Source: Hawksworthiomyces lignivorus (Eukaryota > Ascomycota > Sordariomycetes > Ophiostomatales > Ophiostomataceae). From it: 64,000 bases of DNA. A program made the position numbers and the translations under genes. Shown here in pieces: positions 22,887-33,853 of the stretch. The notes below the pieces were generated by a model, which ran no database searches, was not told where the DNA came from, and saw only the letters and a list, made by a program, of their open reading frames with translations. Location of the stretch: positions 112,267 through 176,266 of the forward strand of contig NTMA01000087.1 in NCBI GenBank assembly GCA_002917075.1, given 5' to 3'. Within the stretch, counting starts at the first letter, position 1, and every line of letters begins with the position of its first letter.

Positions 22887-24440
22887 CCTTGCCCGGAATA
22901 GGTTATATTACGTCTTCTATTCTATTCACTTTATTGATATACACCTAGGCCGCTTGTTTTTTTCTTTCCTTTTATTTGCATCGCTATGGCGTTTGGTGAG
23001 ATATAGCTTGCGAGGGTAGCTGGCACTGTGAGGTTTATTTGCTTTAGCTCTGCAGAGTATCACAGTCATGCTCACCAGTATATGAACAAATAGCATAGGT
23101 TTTTATCGGTTCTCTTCTGCACTGTTAGACTGGGCTGTATAATGCTAAACATCATTTAAATCACCGTGTGATTCTGTGTGTGTAAAGAGTCGTCTTCTTG
23201 CTAATATGATCCAACGAAAGCATACTGCTAAGGATTAAGAGTCTTTCTATTATGGCAAAGTAGGGAATATGCAGAAGCATTGGAATACCAGCAAAAGCAG
23301 CGAGGGGGAACAAAGAACAACTACACGGACAACCAACAAATAAATCAAAAAGTAAATTAACAGTAACCGTTATCAGCGACGCATTTCGTCTGACAGGTGC
23401 GTCCAGGAAGACGTAATACTGTCAAGCACAAACAACCGTATTCGCTTCACCGCGACGGGTTCAGACGTTTCTTCAATTACAAATGTTTGTGCCTCTCGAC
23501 TCGCCAGTCTCACCGAGTGTTGGCGAAACCGAGTTGGTCACAAGAGGACTATAGCGAAGACCACCGCTGGCACCACTGCTGTTCTCATTTGCACTCTATG
23601 AGCTACCAGAGCCACTGGTATCGTAAGTACGGTGCTTGTTATTCATAGCACACACGTCTTTCGTAGCATAACCTAATTATTGACCAAATCTGTCTACATC
23701 GGACAAAAATGGGGGCTCTGCCGGGGATCGAACCCGGGACCTCATGTAGTTGCCTCGTTGCTGAGAACCCAAAACATGAATCGTACCACTAGACCACAGA
23801 GCCAATCGTTCACTTCATATTAGGCAGGACGGCTCTCGCGTGTTCTGTATCAGCGTCTACCAGAGCTAATTCTATAAGGGAAGCAAGCTGCAATTTCCTA
23901 CCATCGACAATAAGGCCATATTAGTACGGAGCAAGTTTATTGCCCATTGTGGGGCGTCCTTTCATGTCGCCTTGTAGAGGCATATTAGCTATACATATGC
24001 CTAGAGGAAGTTATATATACCGTACTTAGAGTAACTAGCAACACTGTGCATCAAAGGAAGAGGGCAGTTCAATGATGTCATTGCCAGCTAAAGAGGTTAT
24101 GCAAAGACGAACCAGAAATGATTGCGCTTTGTCTATCCAGTAACAGGAGTAATCAGTCGAATATGTAGAGTCCATGCTTTTGATATGACTCTAAATACTC
24201 GATCCAATTACCCCAAAACGAGCTGGATAGCACTGAAGCCGCAGCTGTATAAAGAAAAGCACTTAAACATATATCACGTGTCTTCCCGCTGCTAGGCAAC
24301 TCTCCGCACTGTCTTTCGTGTGTGACGCGCACAACAGAACGCGTTGCACAGAAGTAGGCAGCCATTCGTGATGATTTAAGAGATACCTCGTTAGGTCGAC
24401 CATATGTTCGCGATATTTACACCTCATCTACTATGATGCC
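22887..24440. other. Intergenic between EDC3 and LIG4, contains a tRNA-Pro gene
   Basis: About 1.55 kb. Apart from the tRNA at 23713-23803 I see only AT-rich, non-coding sequence. The 16-mer ATTAGTACGGAGCAAG at 23920-23935 recurs at 39608-39623. Confidence 0.45.
23713..23803 (-). tRNA. tRNA-Pro (TGG anticodon) with a 19-nt intron
   Basis: Read on the minus strand. Acceptor arms GGCTCTG and CAGAGCC pair fully, with discriminator C. The D arm is GGTCTAGTGGTACGAT and the T arm CCGGGTTCGATCCCCGG. The anticodon stem is CATGT/ACATG with loop TT-TGG-G...T, so the anticodon is TGG (reads CCA/CCG). The 19 bases at 23749-23767 sit between positions 37 and 38, the canonical place for a tRNA intron. Mature length without intron is 72 nt, with the CCA end added later. 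All stems are Watson-Crick by eye. Confidence 0.93.
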
Positions 24441-27400
24441 ATGGGCGAGCCAAAGATCAAGAGGGAGCAATCTCCCAGCGACGACGCAAGAGCCGAAGAT
24501 GCGCTGCAGTATGGAGACGACCTCGGCTCTGCGAGCGTAGAGGCCGACGAAAGGTCAGCGGTATTGCTAGGCGCCCCGGTCGCAGTCTGCGGCCCATAAA
24601 ATGGAGTCTAAGTGTGCTTACCATGATGGTCATCCCGGTGTAGGTACCCGAATCGGCCGCATAATCATTCCGTCACGCTGCTCTTCTCGGAGCTCTTTCA
24701 GAATCTGTTTAACCCTCTCAGCGAAGTCAAAACGCAGCCTGCCGCTCGCCGGGCTGCCCGGACCAAGCCGAACTTTGGCCCTGGGTCAACCCGGCTCTCC
24801 CCTCACGAGCAGCGGAGAGCCATCATTCTGCGGTTTATCTCCCGCTGGCGAACAGAAGTCGGAGACGACTTCTATCCCGCTCTGCGGCTGATTCTGCCAG
24901 ATAAGGATCGCGACCGCAGCGTGTATGGCCTCAAAGAGAATGCCATTGGCAAGCTCCTTGTGAAGCTTATGAAGATTGACAAAAGTTCTGATGACGGCCA
25001 TAGCCTTCTCCACTGGAAGCTGCCGGGTCAGGCCATAGCCAGCCGCATGGCTGGCGATTTTGCCGGGCGCTGCTACGAAGTGCTCGTAAAGCGCCCGATG
25101 CGGACAGACGTGGGTGATCTGCGGATTGGCCAAGTCAATGCACTGCTGGACAGACTGGCCGAGGCCAGCGGCGAGGCAGAGCAGCTGCCCATTTTTGAGA
25201 CATTTTACGAGCACATGAATCCGGAGGAGCTTACGTGGCTCATTCGGATTATTCTGAAGCAGATGAAGATTGGCGCAAGCGAAAGGACCATTTTGAATCT
25301 CTGGCATCCCGACGGCGAAGCGCTCTTCAACGTGTCCTCGAGTCTGCGACGCGTATGCTGGGAGCTGTTCGATCCACAGGTGCGCTTAGAACAAGATGAC
25401 ACTGGTGTGGCTCTCATGCAGTGCTTCCAGCCGCAGCTGGCTCAATTCCAGATGGCCGCGTCTTTCCAAAAGGTGATCGAAAAGCTAGGAACGACTGAGG
25501 CGGACAAGGAATTCTGGATCGAGGAGAAGCTCGATGGTGAGCGGATGCAAATGCATATGGTTGAAGACAGCAGCGTTCCAGGCGGTATGCGCTTCTGCTT
25601 TTGGTCGCGCAAAGCCAAAGATTATACAGAACTATACGGTGACAGTCTTGAGAACAAAAGATCTGCCTTGACACAGCATTTGAAAGGCGCTTTTGCCACC
25701 GGGGTGCGGAACCTCATCCTTGACGGCGAGATGATCACCTGGGACCCTAAGATTGATAAAATAGTCGCATTTGGCACGTTGAAAACGGCGGCAATCGAGG
25801 CCCAGAACAATCCTCACGACACGACAGCACCTCGTCCTTTGTTTCGGGTATTTGATATTTTGTATTTAAACGATCAGCCCATCACTCGCTATACGCTTCG
25901 TGACCGGCACCGAGCATTGGAGAGAGCCGTTATCGGGATCCCGCGCAGGCTTGAAATTCATCCATATGAGAAAGCTACATCGCCTGACGTTATTGAGCCG
26001 ATGCTCCGACAGATCGTTGCAGACTCTTCCGAAGGCCTCGTACTGAAAAACCCTCGTTCGATGTATCGCCTTAGCAGCCGCAACGACGATTGGATCAAAG
26101 TCAAACCAGAATACATGACTGAATTCGGCGAATCTCTAGACTGTGTTATCGTGGGCGGTTATTTTGGATCGGGCCACCGAGGCGGCACTCTGTCCAGCTT
26201 TTTGTGTGGGCTGCGTGTTGGCCAGAATCATATCGACGCTGGCGACAACCCCGAAAAGTGTCTAAGTTTTTTTAAAGTAGGCGGGGGTTTCAAGGCCGAA
26301 GATTACGCAGAGATACGGCATTTGACAGAAGGCAAATGGATAGACTGGGACAGTGCAAATCCACCCAGCGAATATATCGAATTAGCAGGGGGAGAGAGGA
26401 TCCAAACTGAGAAACCGGACGTTTGGATCCGGCCCAAGGACTCTATTGTGATTTCCGTGAAAGCATCCAGCATATCGCCGTCCGACTCATTTGCCGTGAA
26501 AGAAACGCTTCGATTTCCTCGATTTCGCCGGCTGCGACTTGACCGCCCCTGGAACACTGCCCTTGACGAAGAGGAATTCCAGACTTTGCGCGACCGTTTT
26601 AATGAAGCAGCCAAAGAAAAGAAAGAGATGCAGATCGAGAACCGGCGACAACGGCGACCGGCAAAGAAAGCCAAGCTCGACTTGGTCATTGTCGGCCAGG
26701 GTCGAAATGGTGGCAAAGAGAGCAAAAGCGGCGGAGCAGCACCATCTTTTGAATCCCCACTGCCGTTTGGTGCAAAGCCCATGGATAAACTCTTTGAGGG
26801 GCTCGAATTTTGTGTGCTCTCCGAAGCTGTGGCACCCAAGAAAATGAGCAAGGCGGAGATCGAAGCATTAATCAAACAACATGGCGGATCTATCTCTCAA
26901 CGACCAGACACTACAGCTAACATGATCATTCTCGCCGATAAGAAAGTTGTCAAAGCAGCGTCTCTCATCAAAGCTGGCGGTGTGGACATCATCAGGCCTG
27001 TTTGGCTGGCGGACTGTTTGTCTCAGACTGGAGGGGAGTTTCTACTTCCGTTTGAGAATCGCCATCTACTGCATGCGACTGAGAAAACAAGCGGTGAGGC
27101 TGACCGCAATGTAGATGAATTTGGCGACAGCTTTACCAGAGACGTGCATACTATTGAACTGAAAAATATATTGGATGGCATGCTATCTGGAAAGACTGTG
27201 GAGGGCGGCGACTCATTCAATGCTGGCGAGTTCCTCGACCAGCTAGAGGAACACGGCCACGACCTAGGGAGGCTGAAGTGCCTCATATTTCGGCGATGCC
27301 TCGTGTATTTTGCAGGTGCAGGCATCTCTTCTACGACGGCAGTGCAGCAGTGGAAAAACAAAGTTCGCTTTGGAGGCGGCATAGTTGGAGAGAATGTAGA

Positions 27401-27602
27401 TGACGAGGCCATAACGCATGTTGTGGTGGTTCCTGATGGCAACGAAGGGCATAGCAAGAATTCAGTGAAAGAGCTGACAGCTGATATCAGATATAAAATG
27501 AGCCAGAGGAAGAAACAGCCACGAATCGTCGGCGCAGCATGGATCGAGCAGTCATGGAAGGAGAGCACTCTCGTTGATGAGGAGCCATATACGCCTGAGT
27601 AG
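24441..27602 (+). CDS. LIG4: DNA ligase IV (ATP-dependent, non-homologous end joining)
   Basis: Two exons, 24441-24553 and 24644-27602 (90-nt intron), giving 1023 residues. The join makes ADER-YPNRPHNHSVTLLFSEL. The N-terminal DNA-binding domain is followed by the nucleotidyltransferase motif I EEKLDGERMQMH, whose Lys (about 333) takes the AMP. Later motifs are YTELYGDS, ILDGEMITWD, EGLVLKNPRSMY and DDWIKVKPEYM, then the OB fold (DCVIVGGYFGSGHRGG). A first BRCT domain covers about 755-845 (FEGLEFCVLSEAV ... DIIRPVWLADCL) and a second about 925-1020 (CLVYFAGAG ... WIEQSWKEST); the linker between them binds Xrcc4/Lif1 in the family. Lig4 seals double-strand breaks in NHEJ. A competing ATG at 24433 lies in another frame. 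Confidence 0.96.
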
Positions 27603-27850
27603 CATGATATTTGTGGCAAGCAGCCCTGTTCCTACGAATAGGGGTGGAGGATAACCAAAGAGGCTTGAAAACTAGTTTCTAGAAGGCTGTATGTACAGAT
27701 ACTGTTGTGAATTAGGATTCTATTATATCACAGTAGACACCCGATCTATGAAATACGTCTGGCACATGAGAAATACCACTATGGGCGTGTCGCATAAATA
27801 ACAGTAGAGAACGGGCAAAAAAAAAAAGCGAACCAAGGGATATTTTGTAT

Positions 27851-28675
27851 TCACTTCCCGATTGTCAAGAAAAGCCGATCGCCAATATCGCCCAGGCCCG
27901 GCCGGAGCATGCCTTGATCAGTGAGCTCATTGTCAACCCCAGCCAGCCAGATCTGCACGCCCTCGGCCCACTCGGCTGCCGCCTTCTGCACGCCAGGCAG
28001 AGCAGCAATCACGGAGAGAACAATGATGCGGTCCACGCCCCATTCACGCAGTGACTGGATGGCAGCCGCACAGGTACCACCCGTGGCGATGACTGGATCA
28101 AGGACGATGGCCAGCTTGCCGCTTGCTTGGCCTTCTGAACCGCCAACATGACTAGGCAGATTGTTGTAATACTCGACAGGTTCAAGGGTGCTTGGTTCGC
28201 GATAGAGGCCCAGATGGTGCACAGGGACGGGCTCAGGCAGCAGTGTTTGCAGGGCGTCCACCATACCTAGACCCGACCGCAGAATTGGCACGAGGCAGAT
28301 GCTCTGGGGGGTGATATGCGTGGTTGTGTACTCATAGCCCAAGCTGGTAACATCCTGTCCCCGAGAAAGATTCAATGTCAGTCGAAAGATTAGAAGCGGC
28401 CCTTGGCATGAGATGATGATGGTATATAGGAGAACGACAAGACCCGGGAGAACACAAATCAAAAGAAGAACGAGAAGATTGACAAAATAACAAACCTTGG
28501 GACCAGCAGTCGCTTCTAGGGACGATGCCAATGCCTCGCATGCTACGATAAGGGAGATCTCGTGGACGAGTGACCGAACCTCCTTTGCGCTCCCAGTCTG
28601 CGACCGGAGCTGGCTCAGCTTCGCCAGGAGACACGGATGCCTGGAAAGATGAACGTTGCTCGGAAGCTGAGACAT
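27851..28675 (-). CDS. FUR1: Uracil phosphoribosyltransferase
   Basis: Two exons, 28675-28496 and 28354-27851 (141-nt intron, GTTTGT...ACAG), giving 227 residues. It makes UMP from uracil and PRPP in pyrimidine salvage. The family start MSQLPSNVHLSRHPCLLAKL is followed by LRSQTGSAKEVRSLVHEI. Exon 2 gives DVTSLGYEYTTTHITPQ, ICLVPILRSGLGMVDALQTL and the PRPP loop LDPVIATGGTCAAAI; the uracil-binding end GVDNELTDQGMLRPGLGDIGDRLF is complete. Fungal Fur1 is 215-250 residues, so this is full length. An in-frame ATG lies upstream at 28870 but adds 65 residues without resemblance to the family. It is divergent from the FEX gene. Confidence 0.95.
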   Translation of the reverse strand: MSQLPSNVHLSRHPCLLAKLSQLRSQTGSAKEVRSLVHEISLIVACEALASSLEATAGPKVCYFVNLLVLLLICVLPGLVVLLYTIIISCQGPLLIFRLTLNLSRGQDVTSLGYEYTTTHITPQSICLVPILRSGLGMVDALQTLLPEPVPVHHLGLYREPSTLEPVEYYNNLPSHVGGSEGQASGKLAIVLDPVIATGGTCAAAIQSLREWGVDRIIVLSVIAALPGVQKAAAEWAEGVQIWLAGVDNELTDQGMLRPGLGDIGDRLFLTIGK

Positions 28676-29537
28676 TATCACTGCAATTGGAGAAGAGCTA
28701 TGAAACGTGGCAGGAAGGGAAGGAAAGGAGAGGGAAGGGAAGAAGTATGCGGCAAGTAGACGAGATGTCGGTGTCTCGCAGATGAGCGTATGAGCGAATG
28801 ATCTGCGTCTTCTGGAAGACGTCAAAGGGAAGACAGACAGATACAGTGCTCGCAAATGTGCTACTCTCAAATACGCTGCTTGAGCTGCCTAGCTTTCTTT
28901 TCTGCGTTGGAGGTACATATCTCAGAGCAACGCCGACATGTGGATAATACGTCCTGTCTTGCTTGGTATTGCAGGGACGGCGACCGTGGTCATCCGACCG
29001 TGCAGGGTGGGTTCTCAGCGCCATGTGAGTGGCTGCTGTATTATCGAGAGAGGGGCGGCCAGGCGCGGCGATGTGCTGCTCACCGATAACAGGAACAAGG
29101 CGCTCTATTTACATACTAGTGATACAGAGTATATATGTATGTATATGTACGTATGTATGTATTGTATTGTATGCAACAGATAAGGAGGAAATTCCCAGGT
29201 GTTTGGTCGTTCCTGGGTCTTTTCTCACCAGTGAAGTGGTAGACTACTGCACCAGAGCACCCAGTGCACCCAGCTGCGGCTTTGTGATAGCGCTATCTTC
29301 AAAGTACCTTTCGTGGCTCCCTTAGGGGGGGGGGGGGTTCAGGTTATTAGAGACTTCGGCAACGGCGTGCTCCGAAAAAGCTTCCCCGGTCTTGTTGGCA
29401 TGACTAAGCAAGAGATGCATCTGCTAGTAGCTCCACAACTTTAGAGGTGCTCGCCTCGCGCCAATTTTGCAGCCTCTGTCTGTTCTTTTACTTCTTTGCC
29501 GCACGCCAGGCTGGATTAATCACATCGCGGTTTTTCC
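28676..29537. other. Divergent promoter region FUR1 / FEX
   Basis: 862 bases between divergent starts. It contains a TATG/TGTA microsatellite at about 29125-29170 and a run of 13 G at 29325-29337. No coding ORF is supported. Confidence 0.45.
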
Positions 29538-31484
29538 ATGGCGCCATCGCGCGCCGAAGAGGCGGAGTCGTCATCCGCCAATGATCCAGGTGCCGCAGGG
29601 ACATCGGGTGCTGCATCTGGCGTGGCACCAACGTCGGCGGCCGATGAAGGCCGCCATAGCGACACCGACGAGCAGGACTCTTCACCCTTCGCGCACAGCG
29701 TCCTGACCGCAAGAGACCCTATTGCAGACACTAGCGGTGAGGTATTACAAAGATCCAACTCTCGCATCTCGCGCATGTCGCGCAACGAGCGTCGCGCAGC
29801 AGCTAGGCCGTCTCTCGACTACGACGTCCCAGACAGCTATCAAAATCTCGACGACGTATTTTCTCCACCGCCTGTTCAAAATCCAGACGAAGAACCCATC
29901 GCCCGTGTTAGCACTCGCGAAGATGTGTACGCTGCCGCTGCCGCTCTTGTAGATCGGCCGCGCACGCACCGCGGCAGCTTAGGCAGCTCCGCCTCTCGGA
30001 TAGCAGCTGGAGAGCCCCCGGAGCGGCTAGTTGGCCGCCGTCCGTCGCATGCGCCCAGTGCTGAGCGAGCGGCGCGCTTAGCTCGGCGCCGCTCTACTAG
30101 CCAACCTGTCGAATATGACGTACCGGATGCGTACGCAAACCTCGACGAGCTTGCAGTCTCACCTGTTGAAAATCCAGACGAGAACAGCATCTACGAACAC
30201 CACAGTCTAGAGGAAACGCGAAGTCATCAAGACCATAACAAATCTCGAGACGAGCAGCTGCGACAGCGGGAATCCGCTGTTCTCGGCCCCGCAGCGACTC
30301 ATCTCCCCCCAAATACAGAAGTCGGAGGAAGGGAAGCTGAAGAAGAGGCCAAGGAAGTGCGCATTCATGTCTCGAGGCTGGCTACACAGATCTACACCGT
30401 CTCCTACCTTGTTTTCTTTGCTATTTTCGGTACGCTCGCGCGGCTAGGTCTGCAGGCGCTGACCAGTTACCCCGGCACGCCCGTTGCGTTCTCCTCGATC
30501 TGGCCCAATTTTGCTGGTAGTCTAGTTATGGGTTTTCTTGCCGAGGATCGCATGCTTTTCCGCTCCGAATGGGGCACGCCGACGTATGAGAATCAGATTC
30601 GCGCGGCCCAAAAGAACCGGGACGAAGAGAACGGATCCGGCTCAAACAGCAGCGACCAGGGCGCTAACGTCGTCGATCTCGCTGCTGCAAAGCGCGCTCA
30701 TCTAGCTACCAAGAAGACGATCCCGCTGTACATTGGACTCGCAACGGGATTCTGCGGCTCATTTACGTCCTTTTCTGCTTTCATTCGCGATATTTTTCTT
30801 GCTCTGGCCAACGACGTCTCCCCCTCCGATCCTCCGCGAGATGGGGGCTATTCATTCATGGCAGTTCTCGCCGTCATCATTCTCACTGTATCACTGTCCT
30901 TGTCTGGCCTCTTCATTGGTGCTCACTTCGCCATCGCTCTGGAGCCCATTACGCCATCGCTGCCCTATCTCTTTACACGCAAGATACTTGACCGCCTCAC
31001 CGTTTTCCTGGGCTGGGGCTGCTGGCTTGGCGCCATCCTCTTGAGTGCGCTCCCTCCTGATCGGGGTGGTGCCTCGACGGAGACTTGGCGCGGAAAGGCA
31101 ACATTTGCGCTTGTGTTTGCTCCGCTAGGTTGTCTTGGGCGCTTCTATGCCTCGCTCTGGTTAAACGGGCGCATTGCGTCATTCCCTCTGGGCACTTTTT
31201 CCGTTAACATTATTGGCACACTTATCCTCGGCATGTCCTGGAATCTGGCTCATGTTCCGCTGGGTGGCGTCATTGGGTGCCAGGTACTCCAAGGTGTAGA
31301 AGATGGCTTCTGCGGCTGTCTAACTACTGTTTCGACGTGGGTTGCTGAGCTTTCCGGTCTGCGGCGTCGCAATGCCTACTTATACGGTACTACGAGTGTC
31401 ATAGTCGGCTTGGCGATCTTAGTTGCCGTTATGGGCGGACTGAAGTGGTCCAACGGCTTTGCAGTACTGCAGTGCACCCACTAA
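29538..31484 (+). CDS. FEX1: Fluoride exporter, two-domain CrcB/FEX channel with long N-terminal region
   Basis: One exon, 648 residues. The C-terminal 360 residues hold two CrcB/Fluc domains. The first has FGTLARLGL, WPNFAGSLVMGFLAEDR and GFCGSFTSFSAFIRD (from about 404). The second has PLGCLGRFYASLWLNGR, FPLGTFSVNIIGTLILG and DGFCGCLTTVSTWVAEL (from about 590). Fungal FEX proteins are such tandem fusions, forming a fluoride-selective channel in the plasma membrane that protects against environmental F-. The first 290 residues are hydrophilic and low in complexity, and contain a duplicated motif: YDVPDSYQNLDD...VQNPDEEPI (from 95) and YDVPDAYANLDE...VENPDENSI (from 193). A function for it is not known to me. 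Confidence 0.93.
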   Translation: MAPSRAEEAESSSANDPGAAGTSGAASGVAPTSAADEGRHSDTDEQDSSPFAHSVLTARDPIADTSGEVLQRSNSRISRMSRNERRAAARPSLDYDVPDSYQNLDDVFSPPPVQNPDEEPIARVSTREDVYAAAAALVDRPRTHRGSLGSSASRIAAGEPPERLVGRRPSHAPSAERAARLARRRSTSQPVEYDVPDAYANLDELAVSPVENPDENSIYEHHSLEETRSHQDHNKSRDEQLRQRESAVLGPAATHLPPNTEVGGREAEEEAKEVRIHVSRLATQIYTVSYLVFFAIFGTLARLGLQALTSYPGTPVAFSSIWPNFAGSLVMGFLAEDRMLFRSEWGTPTYENQIRAAQKNRDEENGSGSNSSDQGANVVDLAAAKRAHLATKKTIPLYIGLATGFCGSFTSFSAFIRDIFLALANDVSPSDPPRDGGYSFMAVLAVIILTVSLSLSGLFIGAHFAIALEPITPSLPYLFTRKILDRLTVFLGWGCWLGAILLSALPPDRGGASTETWRGKATFALVFAPLGCLGRFYASLWLNGRIASFPLGTFSVNIIGTLILGMSWNLAHVPLGGVIGCQVLQGVEDGFCGCLTTVSTWVAELSGLRRRNAYLYGTTSVIVGLAILVAVMGGLKWSNGFAVLQCTH

Positions 31485-32427
31485 CACGGCAAGCGAGGAA
31501 AGCAATATACTGGCACACTCCCAACCTGGTATAATTTTCCCGTGTCGACAAAGGATATCGACTTCTAAATTGCATACAACAAGTGAGACATATATGAACT
31601 CGAATGAGTATGAATGCTCCCGCGTATTCAGAATATAATCTATGCATTCAAGCTCGCCTCTTGCTTGGCAAGACTGGAATATCCCGAGTGCTAGCCAGCT
31701 AGCTAGTTAGCGGGCGCGCGCACGTAGCGCATGATTTTATTTAGCTCCCGCCAAGCGGGGATGTGCACAGATATATATATACAAGCCGATGTAAATACAG
31801 ATGATATATAAATCCTCATAAGTGGCCAATGCCAAACCTTCGACGGGGTGTACATTGCCGCACGCGCTGCTTTGGAATCGCTATATTTTTCCTACCTCTT
31901 TAACCTTTCTGCCGGCCTGTTGGCCTCTCCAGTTTGTGGCGGCTACCGTCCCCTAACCTTCTCAAATGGTAACAGAAGCCAACAAAAACAAAGCGGCCCG
32001 CGGTTTTTTTTTTTCCTCGACTAAGCACTCTAGGAAGGCACTGTATATCTCGCGAGCACGTCGTTAGATATCCGGTGAGTTTAAAGAAATGGTCAATCCT
32101 TTCTCTCAGCACTGCCAATGGGAATGGATTATACTAAGTCGATTAAGCCTCGTCAATACAAAGTCGCTTCGATGGCACCGTGGTAAAGAAGTAATTAGTT
32201 GGTCTAGGTGCTACAAAAGATCGCTACAACTCTTTAGTTGCCGCGAGTATTTGTCTTCGACGCCGAGCACGAAATACTGCTATCGTCTTGACAAGCAGTC
32301 GTCCACTCTTCTTCTAACGGCCGCCTTATAACTCCCCTAGAAAAGCTCTGCAGTAGAGACAACTCTCTCTTAGAAGGTAACCAGAGTAAAATGCTGAAAA
32401 GTGCATGATCATAGCACCCAGATCAGT
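31485..32427. other. Intergenic between FEX and the LPMO-like gene
   Basis: 943 bases, no supported ORF. It has AT dinucleotide stretches near 31770-31815 and a T-run near 32005. Confidence 0.4.
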
Positions 32428-33088
32428 ATGAGGCCTTTGGACTTCTTTGCAAAGCTCGTCGTCTGGACATCCATCGCTGAAGCCCATGGCTATGTCGAGC
32501 TACCTCCAGCACGACAAGCCGGCAGTGCTACTGGGACTGCATGTGGAATAAGTGTTCAGAAGGAGATTGCAAGGGATAACGCATCCCACGTGGAAGGACT
32601 TCCGGAACTAGCAGCCAAGGATAGAGGCTATGACCAGACGAGGTGCAATTTATGGCTCTGTCGGGGCATCCAGTACGCCGATAACATCAACCAAGTACAA
32701 AAATACGCGCCAAACCAGACAGTAGAAATGAAAGTCAAGCTCATCATCCCGCACAAAGGCTCGGCTAATGTGTCTATTGTGAACACAGTCGCAAACCAAA
32801 TAATCGGCGACGTCCTAAAGATTTGGCCAAGCGGCTACGCCGATGAAGCTGCCTTTTACTTAAAATCACTTCCTCTAAACAACACAGATTTTAACCTGAC
32901 CCTGCCTGATGTTACGGGCACATGCTCAGCCCCAGGACAGTGTGTACGTTCAGTTTCAATCTTACGGCATATGTTGGTGACACAGGTGCTAATACGTTTA
33001 TCATTAGGTGTTGCAGTGGTGGTGGCATGCCACAGAGTCGAAGCAAACCTACGAATCCTGTATAGATTTCTATATGCCAGAAACCTGA
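32428..33088 (+). CDS. Small secreted protein resembling chitin-binding type-4 / LPMO-like family
   Basis: Two exons, 32428-32943 and 33008-33088 (64-nt intron, GTACGT...TTAG), giving 198 residues. A signal peptide (MRPLDFFAKLVVWTSIAEA) ends directly before HGYVELPPARQ. A mature N-terminal His is the hallmark of lytic polysaccharide monooxygenases, where it forms half of the copper His-brace. Cys pairs are spread through the chain (TACGIS, RCNLWLC, TCSAPGQC, ESC). The spliced C-terminus reads CVLQWWWHATESKQTYESC, with the aromatic motif usual in this type of fungal protein. Without splicing the frame runs on into unrelated sequence. There is no GPI or transmembrane tail. LPMO activity is inference; a binding-only role on chitin is equally possible. 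Confidence 0.7.
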
Positions 33089-33853
33089 GTGAACCTAGTT
33101 GTCCAAAGTGCATTTATCACAACTGACAGCTGAGCAACATACAACGGATAGCATAATAAGATATGACATACAAGAGAGCACCAGAGACATTGCTGCTAAC
33201 CATGCAGCTTTTGCCAGAACAATAATAAAACTCGAAGGTTAGTTAACTTAACTGTCAACGGGGAGAGGGAGCGGATGCTGCAGCAACCCTGAATAGAACC
33301 CACCTCTTGGAAATTGCAGCTCGGTCTCAGCCGTCCATCCATCTCGAATGCTAGTGCCATACAGAGACGAGTGTAACCCGAGATTGCTAGAACAAGGAAA
33401 AAAGGAAAGAGTGGAGCAAGAAGGCGCGGGAAACGAACTCCTTCGGTTGACAACGAGAGGCTGGCGAAATATAACATAGGACACGATGAGCATGCTTATA
33501 CTAGACAATAGGTACGCGCGTTGTACTTTATCTCCCAAAGGAATGCAAACAGGTGACATTGGGGAAAGGCTCAAGTACTGGGCAATTATTTAAGGCGACT
33601 ACGCTGGGACAAAGTCGCAAAAGTGCTTGTAGATAAAACCAACAGTTTATATAAAAGAACGAGAATTCGATTTTTGTCTATCACATCTCCAACCATACTT
33701 ATTTTTATTGTCCGTTTTTTGTTTTTTATAAGAACCATATCAAACCTTACCTTTCTTCCAGCTCTGTATCTCACAACCGCAGCTGCTTTCGACTGCCATA
33801 TCGTCCACCTTATTCAAACTAGCATCAAAATAATTCCTCGTCCGCACGAAAAG
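33089..33853. other. Intergenic between convergent LPMO-like gene and GDH2
   Basis: 765 bases holding both 3' ends. AT-rich near 33600-33730. No supported ORF. Confidence 0.4.

Noticed and set aside
28676..28870. 65-residue N-terminal extension of FUR1 from an ATG at 28870
   Set aside because: The family start MSQLPSNVHLSRHP lies at 28675; upstream residues are unlike a targeting signal or other Fur1 proteins.
29125..29170. TATG/TGTA repeat as a CRISPR-like or regulatory array
   Set aside because: Simple microsatellite without spacers; no CRISPR array exists in this eukaryotic window.
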